The translations under genes and the position numbers were made by a program. A stretch of DNA of 64,000 bases from Mycetocola_A sp015752285 (GTDB lineage Bacteria; Actinomycetota; Actinomycetes; Actinomycetales; Microbacteriaceae): assembly GCF_015752285.1 (NCBI RefSeq), contig NZ_JADOUY010000002.1:558001-622000 (forward strand). Direction: 5' to 3'. This document shows, one piece after another, positions 58,385 through 64,000 of this stretch. Every line of letters starts with the position of its first letter. The first letter of the stretch is position 1. The notes under the pieces were generated by a model. That model did no database searches, was not told the DNA's origin, and saw only the letters and a list, made by a program, of their open reading frames with translations.

Positions 58385-58936
58385 TCACCGAACTGCGAGC
58401 ATGACCTCGGTCACCGCGTCGAGCACCAGGTCAACCTGGGACTCGGCGTAACCACCCCGCTGAGCCCGGAAAACCGCGGTTCTCACCGCGTCAGCGCTGA
58501 TCGGTGTTCCCTTCTCGAAATAGTCCTTGAGACGGTCGGCAAGAGCGTCGACATCGTCGACGTTGTACCCCTGCGCAAGAATGTTCGCACGCGAGAACCG
58601 GTGCCCGGGGTCGCGGTTCAGTCGGTTGAGAAGAACCTGTGCCGTCTCCCGCGCGGCTGTGAGCCACTCGCCCTTGCCCTGTTGCGCGAGTGCCCGCTCG
58701 CGTTCCCGGAGGGCGAAGGCGTCTTCGAGTCGCTCAAGTGCGGCATCCACTGCGTGCGTCGCATAGCCGCCGCGCGCCAGGTCGAAGGAGGTCCTTCGGA
58801 TGTCACCCGACGTCATCGTCGGGCTGTCGCTGTCGTCGACGTCATAGGCGGCGCGAGCTGACGCGAGGAACGTGTCGACCTGTTCGCGGTGGTATCCGCG
58901 CAGGCGTCCTTCGGCGGTCGGGAAGATCGTGCTCAC
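58385..58936 (-). CDS. DivIVA domain-containing protein
   Basis: A 183-residue protein with two or three DivIVA-like segments: FPTAEGRLRGYHREQVDTFL (7-26), IRRTSFDLARGGYATHAVDAAL (46-67) and FSRANILAQGYNVDDVDALADRL plus VFRAQRGGYAESQVDLVLDAV. These GY-motif repeats occur in small actinobacterial DivIVA-domain proteins distinct from Wag31. It lacks a long coiled coil. GTG start with AAAGGA upstream; 44 nt after the cdsA stop, so it is probably in the frr-cdsA operon. Confidence 0.82.
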   Translation of the reverse strand: MSTIFPTAEGRLRGYHREQVDTFLASARAAYDVDDSDSPTMTSGDIRRTSFDLARGGYATHAVDAALERLEDAFALRERERALAQQGKGEWLTAARETAQVLLNRLNRDPGHRFSRANILAQGYNVDDVDALADRLKDYFEKGTPISADAVRTAVFRAQRGGYAESQVDLVLDAVTEVMLAVR

Positions 58937-58980
58937 CCGGTCATCCTTTCACTGGTGCTTGCGCGCGGTCGTTGCAGCCG

Positions 58981-59994
58981 TCAGCCGGCGATCGGTGCGC
59001 CGCTGAAGAGCAGAAACAGGCCGAAGGCGATGGGAGCCGACGGAAGAATCGAGTCGAGCCTGTCGAGGAACCCGCCATGCCCGGGCAGCCACGAACTCAT
59101 GTCCTTGATCCCGAGGTCGCGTTTGATCAGGGACTCGGTGAGGTCGCCCATCGTTGCGGTGCCCAGCAGGGCGAGTCCGAGGATCAGGCCGACCCACCAG
59201 GTGTTGTTGAGCATGAAAACCGACAACAGGATGCCGGCCACGACCGCGGCCAGGGCGGCGCCAGCGAAACCTTCCCAGGTCTTCTTCGGGCTGATCAGCG
59301 GCGCCATCGGGTGTTTGCCGAAGTTCAAACCGCTGGCGTATGCCCCGATATCAACAGCGATGACGATGATGAGGAAGGCGAGGGCCCACCACTCCCCCTC
59401 CGGCTGACGGACGAGAGTCATCGCGAAGCTCGCGAGGAACGACACGTAGACCTGCACGAAGACGGCTGCGGCGAGGTCACGGACGACGTCGAGCTTGCGG
59501 CGGGGTGCTGGATGCGCCATCTGCGCTACCAGCCGCCAGGCGGCGATGAAAACGATCGCTCCGACGAGCACAGACCAGCGGGCTGCCGGGTCGAGAAAAT
59601 ACCCCGATGCGACGATCGCCACACTCGAGACGACGGCGGGCCAGACATCGACCGCCCGACCGGCCTGACGGAAGGCGTGGACGAGTTCGAAAACGGTGAA
59701 CGCGACAACCGCCGCGCCGAACAGGACGAAGATCTCCTTGACGACGATCAGGCTGAACAGCATCACCAGTCCGAGTCCGAGCCCGATCAGCGTGGCTTTG
59801 ACGAGGTTGCGGCCCGCGCGCTCTTCGATGCGTGAGTTCGCCTCGTCGAACTGAGCTCGTGTCGCACGCACCTGGCGTTCGATCTCAGCCCGGCGGAACT
59901 TCAACTGAGCAGAGATGTCGTCGCGAGATCCGCGTCGTGGACGGGGACGCGATTCGGGCTCGCCCGTGCTGTCATCAGTGTCAGACACCGGCAC
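58981..59994 (-). CDS. cdsA: phosphatidate cytidylyltransferase
   Basis: Makes CDP-diacylglycerol from phosphatidic acid and CTP. The 337-residue protein has a charged cytoplasmic N-terminus (1-62), about eight membrane segments, and the family signature LTESLIKRDLGIKDMSSWLPG followed by GHGGFLDRLDS. The longer N-terminus is common in actinobacteria. GTG at 59994 (GTG at 59988 is an alternative), 29 nt after the frr stop. Confidence 0.94.
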   Translation of the reverse strand: MPVSDTDDSTGEPESRPRPRRGSRDDISAQLKFRRAEIERQVRATRAQFDEANSRIEERAGRNLVKATLIGLGLGLVMLFSLIVVKEIFVLFGAAVVAFTVFELVHAFRQAGRAVDVWPAVVSSVAIVASGYFLDPAARWSVLVGAIVFIAAWRLVAQMAHPAPRRKLDVVRDLAAAVFVQVYVSFLASFAMTLVRQPEGEWWALAFLIIVIAVDIGAYASGLNFGKHPMAPLISPKKTWEGFAGAALAAVVAGILLSVFMLNNTWWVGLILGLALLGTATMGDLTESLIKRDLGIKDMSSWLPGHGGFLDRLDSILPSAPIAFGLFLLFSGAPIAG

Positions 59995-60023
59995 ACCCGC
60001 TTTCTCGGAACACAGGTTCGGCC

Positions 60024-60578
60024 CTAGATCTCGAGCAGCTCGGATTCTTTGCGCTTGAGGGCGTCGTCGATGGCGTCGATGTGGCTCTTGGTGAGAGCTT
60101 CGAGCTCTTTCTCACCGCGGGCAACGTCATCGTCTCCGACCTCGCTCTTGAGCGCGTCGAGGTCATCCTTGGCCTTACGTCGGATGTTGCGGACCGAGAC
60201 CTTCGCGTCTTCGCCCTTGTTGCGAACGATTTTGACGTACTCCTTGCGACGGTCGGCGGTGAGCTCAGGCAGGGTGACCCGCACGATCGTGCCGTCGTTC
60301 GTCGGGTTGGCACCGAGGTTGGGAACGTCGCGGATGGCCTGCTCGATGTCTTTCAGCGCAGTCTTGTCGTACGGGCTGACGATGATCGTCCGTGCCTCGT
60401 TGTTCTGCAGCGACGCAAGCTGGTCGAGAGGGGTCGGGGTTCCGTAATAGTTCACCAGGATCTTCTGGAACATCTGCGGGTTCGCACGACCGGTGCGCAC
60501 CGTTGCGAAGTCTTCTTTCGCCACATCGACGGCCTTGCCCATGCGACTTCCGGCATCACTCAACACATCCGCGATCAC
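60024..60578 (-). CDS. frr: ribosome recycling factor
   Basis: Splits post-termination ribosomes with EF-G. The 184 residues are the normal length. Segments: SRMGKAVDVAKEDFATVRTG, LVNYYGTPTPLDQLASL, IRDVPNLGANPTNDGTIVRV and PELTADRRKEYVKIVRNKGED. GTG start with AAGGAG 5 nt upstream, and TAGAAT as a -10 box at 60613-60618, giving an approximately 28-nt leader. Confidence 0.97.
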   Translation of the reverse strand: MIADVLSDAGSRMGKAVDVAKEDFATVRTGRANPQMFQKILVNYYGTPTPLDQLASLQNNEARTIIVSPYDKTALKDIEQAIRDVPNLGANPTNDGTIVRVTLPELTADRRKEYVKIVRNKGEDAKVSVRNIRRKAKDDLDALKSEVGDDDVARGEKELEALTKSHIDAIDDALKRKESELLEI

Positions 60579-60612
60579 GGCAACTCCTTCTTCTTACGTG
60601 GTGTACCCACCC

Positions 60613-60618
60613 ATTCTA
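60613..60618 (-). promoter_or_regulatory. -10 box upstream of frr
   Basis: TAGAAT on the minus strand in the 72-bp pyrH-frr gap. frr has a normal ribosome binding site, so this would be a conventional leader. Confidence 0.45.
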
Positions 60619-60650
60619 GGCGGGCCGGTGGTGTGGGCTCGTGCTGAGGG

Positions 60651-61367
60651 TCAGTTACTGACGAGCGTGCCGATGCTGGCACCGAGGATCGCCTGGGTGA
60701 CGTTGCCCGCCGGTTCCATACCGAAGACCTGCATGGGCATCCCGTTGTCCATGCACAGGCTGAATGCGGTCGAGTCGACCACCTTGAGACCGGTCTGCAG
60801 GGCTTCCTGATAGGTGATGTGGTCGATGCGCGTCGCGGACGAGTCGAGTTTCGGGTCTGCGGTGTACACGCCGTCGACGCCGTTCTTGGCCACGAGCACG
60901 ATCTCCGCATCGATTTCGAGCGCACGCTGGGCAGCGACGGTGTCTGTGGAGAAGTAGGGCAGTCCCGCCCCGGCACCGAAGATCACGACGCGACCCTTCT
61001 CGAGGTGGCGCTCAGCGCGGCGGGGAATGTACGGCTCAGCGACCTGGGTCATCGAGATGGCCGACTGGACGCGAGTTTCGGCTCCGGCCTGCTCCAGGAA
61101 GTCCTGGAGGGCGAGCGCGTTCATCACGGTTCCGAGCATGCCCATGTAGTCGGCACGGCCACGGTCCATCCCCCGCTGGGAAAGTTCGGCTCCGCGGAAG
61201 AAGTTGCCACCGCCGACGACGATCGCGACCTCGACCGTTTGGGCGGCCTCAGCGATCTCGCGCGCGATCTGGCTGACGACATCCGGGTTGACACCGAGCG
61301 AACCGGCACCGAATGACTCCCCCGACAGTTTGAGAAGGACCCTGCGCTTCTTGGTGACTGATGACAT
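60651..61367 (-). CDS. pyrH: UMP kinase
   Basis: Phosphorylates UMP to UDP, hexameric amino-acid-kinase fold. The 238-residue protein has VLLKLSGESFG, IVVGGGNFFRGAELSQRGMD, RADYMGMLGTVMNALAL, GLPYFSTDTVAAQRALEI and KNGVDGVYTADPKLD. The start is MSSVTKKR (ATG 61367) with AAAGGA upstream; additional in-frame upstream codons are not homologous. Confidence 0.97.
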   Translation of the reverse strand: MSSVTKKRRVLLKLSGESFGAGSLGVNPDVVSQIAREIAEAAQTVEVAIVVGGGNFFRGAELSQRGMDRGRADYMGMLGTVMNALALQDFLEQAGAETRVQSAISMTQVAEPYIPRRAERHLEKGRVVIFGAGAGLPYFSTDTVAAQRALEIDAEIVLVAKNGVDGVYTADPKLDSSATRIDHITYQEALQTGLKVVDSTAFSLCMDNGMPMQVFGMEPAGNVTQAILGASIGTLVSN

Positions 61368-61447
61368 CCGTATCTCGTCCTTTCCTGGACTCCTGATCAA
61401 ACTACTGTGCGCGAGCTCATGCTGCAGATGGAACACGGCGCGCACAT

Positions 61448-61485
61448 GAAAAAGGAGTCCGGATCACAGTGTGATCCGGACTCCT
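61448..61485 (-). terminator. intrinsic terminator of the rpsB-tsf operon
   Basis: On the minus strand AGGAGTCCGGATCAC and GTGATCCGGACTCCT form a perfect 15-bp stem with an ACT loop followed by TTTTT. It begins 10 nt after the tsf stop. This is the clearest rho-independent terminator in the window. Confidence 0.92.
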
Positions 61486-61494
61486 CTGGCGAAC

Positions 61495-62322
61495 CTACGC
61501 GCCGACCTTGAAGCGGGCGAAGCCCGTCACGTCGAGCTTGGCATCGGCCAGAACCTTCTTGACCTGGACCTTGCTGTCGCGAGCATAGTCCTGCTCGAGC
61601 AGGGCAACCTGCTTGAAGAAGCCGGTCAGACGACCCTCGACGATCTTGGGCAGTGCAGCCTCAGGCTTGCCCTCGTTCTTCGAGATCTCGGTGACGATCT
61701 CCCGCTCCTTGTCGACGGTCTCTGCCGGGACGTCTTCGCGAGTGAGATACTGCGGGTCGAACATGGCGATGTGCTGCGCGATGGCGCGAGCCGTCTCAGC
61801 ATCATCTCCGGTGTAGCTCACAACGACGCCGATCTGCGGGGGCAGATCCTTCGACGTCTTGTGGAGGTACGTGGCGAACTTCTCGCCCGAGACGAGTGCC
61901 ACGCGACGCAGTTCGACCTTTTCGCCGAGGATCGCGGCCTCGTCGTCGACGAGCTGCGCGACGGTCTTGTCGCCGGCCGGAGCCGCAAGCGCCTCGTCGA
62001 CCGATGCGGCACCTGAGGCTGCGACAGCCTGGAGCACCTTGTCGGCCAGAACGACGAACTTGTCGTTCTTCGCAACGAAGTCGGTCTCGCAGGCGAGCTC
62101 GATCAGCGTGGTCGTCGAACCGTTGTCCTTGGCAGCAACGAGGCCTTCGCTCGTGGAGCGGTCGGCACGTTTCGCGTTGCCTTTCGCGCCCTTGAGACGC
62201 AGGATCTCCGTGGCCTTCTCCAGATCGCCATCGGCCTCGACGAGGGCGTTCTTGGTGTCGACCATTCCGGTGCCAAGCTGCTCACGAAGAGCCTTGACGT
62301 CAGCAAGATTGAAATTTGCCAT
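61495..62322 (-). CDS. tsf: elongation factor Ts
   Basis: Guanine nucleotide exchange factor for EF-Tu. The 275-residue protein has the N-terminal UBA-like domain (MANFNLADVKALREQLGTGM), the signature ACETDFVAKNDKF with the TDFV motif that contacts EF-Tu, and the C-terminal module LLEQDYARDSKVQVKKVL. It is 24 nt after the rpsB stop; ATG at 62322 is 12 nt after GAGGAG. Confidence 0.97.
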   Translation of the reverse strand: MANFNLADVKALREQLGTGMVDTKNALVEADGDLEKATEILRLKGAKGNAKRADRSTSEGLVAAKDNGSTTTLIELACETDFVAKNDKFVVLADKVLQAVAASGAASVDEALAAPAGDKTVAQLVDDEAAILGEKVELRRVALVSGEKFATYLHKTSKDLPPQIGVVVSYTGDDAETARAIAQHIAMFDPQYLTREDVPAETVDKEREIVTEISKNEGKPEAALPKIVEGRLTGFFKQVALLEQDYARDSKVQVKKVLADAKLDVTGFARFKVGA

Positions 62323-62346
62323 AGTGTGTTGCACTCCTCGTTCGGG

Positions 62347-63294
62347 TTAGTTGTTGTCGGCGGCCGGCTGCTTCTCAGCGTCGGTCGCTTCGGCTTCGAG
62401 GCGCTCTTCGGTCTTCTCGTCGCTCTCGACCTCGACGACCTCGACGGGTGCGTCTTCGGCGATGGCGGCGTTCTTCTCGGCAACCTCAGCGTCTGCATCG
62501 TTCTGCTCGACCGGTGCTTCGACCTTCTCGGCCTCGGCTCCGAGGAGCTCGGCTTCCCAGGCGGCGAGCGGCTCGACGGGGGCTGAACCCTCTTCGGGCT
62601 TCTGGTGGCGCTGGATCAGGCCCTCAGCGGCGGCGTCGGCGATGATACGCGTCAGCAGGCCGACGGAACGGATCGCGTCGTCGTTACCCGGGATCGGGTA
62701 GGTGACCTCGTCGGGGTCGCAGTTGGTGTCGAGGATGCCGATGACCGGGATGCCGAGCTTCTTGGCCTCGTCGATCGCGAGGTGCTCCTTCTTGGTGTCG
62801 ACAACCCACAGCGCCGACGGCGTCTTGGTGAGGTTGCGGATACCACCGAGCGACTTGTGAAGCTTGTCGAGCTCGCGCTTCTTGATGAGGAGCTCTTTCT
62901 TGGTGAAGCCGGACTTCGAGGTGTCCTCGAAGTCGAGCTCTTCGAGCTCCTTCATGCGGGCGAGGCGCTTCGACACCGTCTGGAAGTTGGTGAGGAGGCC
63001 ACCGAGCCAACGCTGGTTGACGTAGGGCTGGCCGACTCGGGTCGCCTGCTCGGCGATCGCTTCCTGTGCCTGCTTCTTCGTTCCGACGAAGAGGATGGTT
63101 CCACCGTGGGCGACGGTCTCCTTGACGAAGTCGTACGCCTTGTCGATGAAGCCGAGCGACTGCTGAAGGTCGATGATGTAGATGCCGGAACGCTCGGTGA
63201 AGATGAAGCGCTTCATCTTCGGGTTCCAACGGCGGGTCTGGTGCCCGAAGTGCACGCCGCTGTCGAGCAGCTGGCGGATGGTTACGACGGCCAT
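62347..63294 (-). CDS. rpsB: 30S ribosomal protein S2
   Basis: The 315-residue S2 protein has VTIRQLLDSGVHFGHQTRRWNP, GGTILFVGTKKQAQEAI, NQRWLGGLLTNFQT and IPVIGILDTNCDPDEV. An acidic, Glu/Ala-rich C-terminal tail (250-315) extends the usual ~240-residue core, as often in high-GC actinobacteria. ATG at 63294 has AGGAGA 8 nt upstream. The long 5' leader (about 180 nt) starts at a promoter near 63480 and holds a small hairpin. Confidence 0.97.
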   Translation of the reverse strand: MAVVTIRQLLDSGVHFGHQTRRWNPKMKRFIFTERSGIYIIDLQQSLGFIDKAYDFVKETVAHGGTILFVGTKKQAQEAIAEQATRVGQPYVNQRWLGGLLTNFQTVSKRLARMKELEELDFEDTSKSGFTKKELLIKKRELDKLHKSLGGIRNLTKTPSALWVVDTKKEHLAIDEAKKLGIPVIGILDTNCDPDEVTYPIPGNDDAIRSVGLLTRIIADAAAEGLIQRHQKPEEGSAPVEPLAAWEAELLGAEAEKVEAPVEQNDADAEVAEKNAAIAEDAPVEVVEVESDEKTEERLEAEATDAEKQPAADNN

Positions 63295-63479
63295 GAGCCG
63301 TTCTCCTGTTCTGACGCGCCCGTTACCCGGGCAGGCGTCGATCGGTTTCTCAGGCGGCCGAATGGCCGCTTGTCCTGGTGCCCGGCGCACGTCCGCCTGC
63401 CTCCGGAGAGGAAGGACCGAGTGGATGTGTTGGCCGAATGGGCACGCGTAGTCATCCCGACACGCGGGATGCTTCCCCC

Positions 63480-63506
63480 ATCATAACAGGACGGCGGAGG
63501 CAACAA
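63480..63506 (-). promoter_or_regulatory. rpsB promoter with extended -10
   Basis: On the minus strand TTGTTG (63501-63506), a 15-nt spacer ending in TGT, and TATGAT (63480-63485) form an extended -10 promoter, the most consensus-like in the window, fitting a strong ribosomal protein gene. Confidence 0.6.
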
Positions 63507-63584
63507 TCGTCCTCCCCGGCCCCGTGTTCTCCGGCCGGTGTCCACAGGTCGACGGGGATGCGATCGGTGCAGTGACCGCGCAGC

Positions 63585-63590
63585 GAGACT
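63585..63590 (+). promoter_or_regulatory. -10 box for leaderless M23 peptidase mRNA
   Basis: GAGACT (one base from TAGACT), then 7 nt, then GTG at 63598. Confidence 0.35.
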
Positions 63591-63597
63591 GTGGCGG

Positions 63598-64000
63598 GTG
63601 CGAGCGTCGCTGAATTTTTCGAGGCATCCGATCGTCTGGGTCGCGGTGCTCGTTGCGCTGAGCGCCACTCTCGTGTTCGGTCCTGCGCCTGCAGCGGCCG
63701 GCGAGCGAGCGGGCGCCGCCGCGGGGCTCGTCACCAGCGTCACCCCGATCGACTCCTGGGAGTGGCCGACGGCACCACCTCGGCCGATCCTCCGTCCGTT
63801 CGAGGCGCCCCCGACGCCGTACGCCGCAGGGCACCGCGGAATCGATGTTGCGGCAACACCGGGCACGGCTGTCCGGTCGCCGGCCGACGGTCTGGTGTCC
63901 TTTGCGGGCGTCGTCGTCGACAGGCCCGTGCTGAGCATCCGTCATGCTGATGGGCTGGTGTCGAGCATCGAGCCCGTGACCCCTGGGGTCTCGGCCGGCG
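63598..64000 (+). CDS. M23 family metallopeptidase, 3' end beyond window
   Basis: The first 134 residues of a secreted peptidoglycan endopeptidase homologue, cut by the right edge. A short basic N-terminus and a signal-like segment (PIVWVAVLVALSATLVFGP) precede WEWPTAPPRPILRPFEAP and the M23 core AGHRGIDVAATPGTAVRSPADGLVSFAG, where His and Asp of HRGID are zinc ligands. Divergence from rpsB matches the conserved actinobacterial order (Rv2891 next to rpsB). GTG at 63598 fits the leaderless pattern. I translated it by hand. Confidence 0.86.
   Translation, partial: MRASLNFSRHPIVWVAVLVALSATLVFGPAPAAAGERAGAAAGLVTSVTPIDSWEWPTAPPRPILRPFEAPPTPYAAGHRGIDVAATPGTAVRSPADGLVSFAGVVVDRPVLSIRHADGLVSSIEPVTPGVSAG

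Larger units (their letters stand above)
63295..63597. other. rpsB leader and divergent promoter region
   Basis: This ~300-bp non-coding stretch contains the presumed rpsB leader (63295-63473) with a 7-bp hairpin CATCCCG-ACACG-CGGGATG at 63453-63471 near the mRNA 5' end, the rpsB promoter, and the promoter of the M23 peptidase. Nothing else is recognised; the leader could host S2 autoregulation, as seen in other bacteria. Confidence 0.5.

Overview
The window is high-GC actinobacterial chromosome, most likely from a member of the Microbacteriaceae. The evidence is family resemblance and gene order, not a database match. Pointers are a GlgE-type glycogen cluster, a GatCAB amidotransferase, a DsbA protein related to the mycothiol-dependent nitroreductases, a TrHbO globin, many GTG/TTG starts, and many genes whose start codon lies 6-7 nt after a TAnnnT -10 box with no Shine-Dalgarno (leaderless mRNAs). 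I see no rRNA, insertion sequence, phage gene, CRISPR array or replication origin. It looks like stable core chromosome with some lineage-specific genes.

Layout from left to right. 1-2051: a sensor histidine kinase cut by the left edge, divergent from dps. 2136-10647: a block matching, in content and order, the conserved actinobacterial neighbourhood nei-rpiB-DsbA-pepN-globin (Rv2464c to Rv2470 in M. tuberculosis), with an amidohydrolase and a PaiB-like FMN protein appended and an MscS channel coupled to the globin. 10725-22237: metabolic and housekeeping genes (flavin dehydrogenase, aminoglycoside-phosphotransferase fold kinase, two thioesterases, ettA, an SSB paralogue, an aldo/keto reductase, nadE) with several unknowns. 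22317-24945: tRNA-Arg, orn, tRNA-His, a small zincin, and a D,D-carboxypeptidase homologue that has lost its catalytic residues.

24964-28584 is a thiamine-pathway transport operon on the minus strand: TPP riboswitch, YkoE, a double-ATPase YkoD, YkoC, and an overlapping P-loop kinase of unknown substrate. 28610-34653 holds a GerW-like protein, dinB and gatCAB, with an unknown gene 2 nt behind gatB. 34759-42698 carries an acyl-CoA ligase, ligA, an MFS exporter, mnmA and a cysteine desulfurase; the last two fit sulfur delivery to tRNA U34. 42755-52342 is a glycogen block: glgX, ybaK, glgP (minus), glgE, glgB. Together these extend, branch, phosphorolyse and debranch alpha-glucan; the enzymes that make maltose-1-phosphate for GlgE are not in the window.

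52436-58936 is envelope-related and lineage-specific: a CnoX/YbbN-like protein without its CxxC motif, coupled to a membrane protein with an internal lipobox, then an AI-2E family permease, a hydrolase, a zinc-binding unknown, a lytic transglycosylase-like protein and a DivIVA-domain protein. 58981-63294 is the classical rpsB-tsf / pyrH-frr-cdsA set on the minus strand, and an M23 peptidase diverges at the right edge. The most interesting non-coding signals are the riboswitch with a hairpin over the ribosome binding site, two ~65-nt REP-like palindromes after pepN and glgB, a 14-bp copy of the tRNA-His anticodon arm 60 bp downstream of the original, and recurrent GGATGC/GCATCC hexamers.
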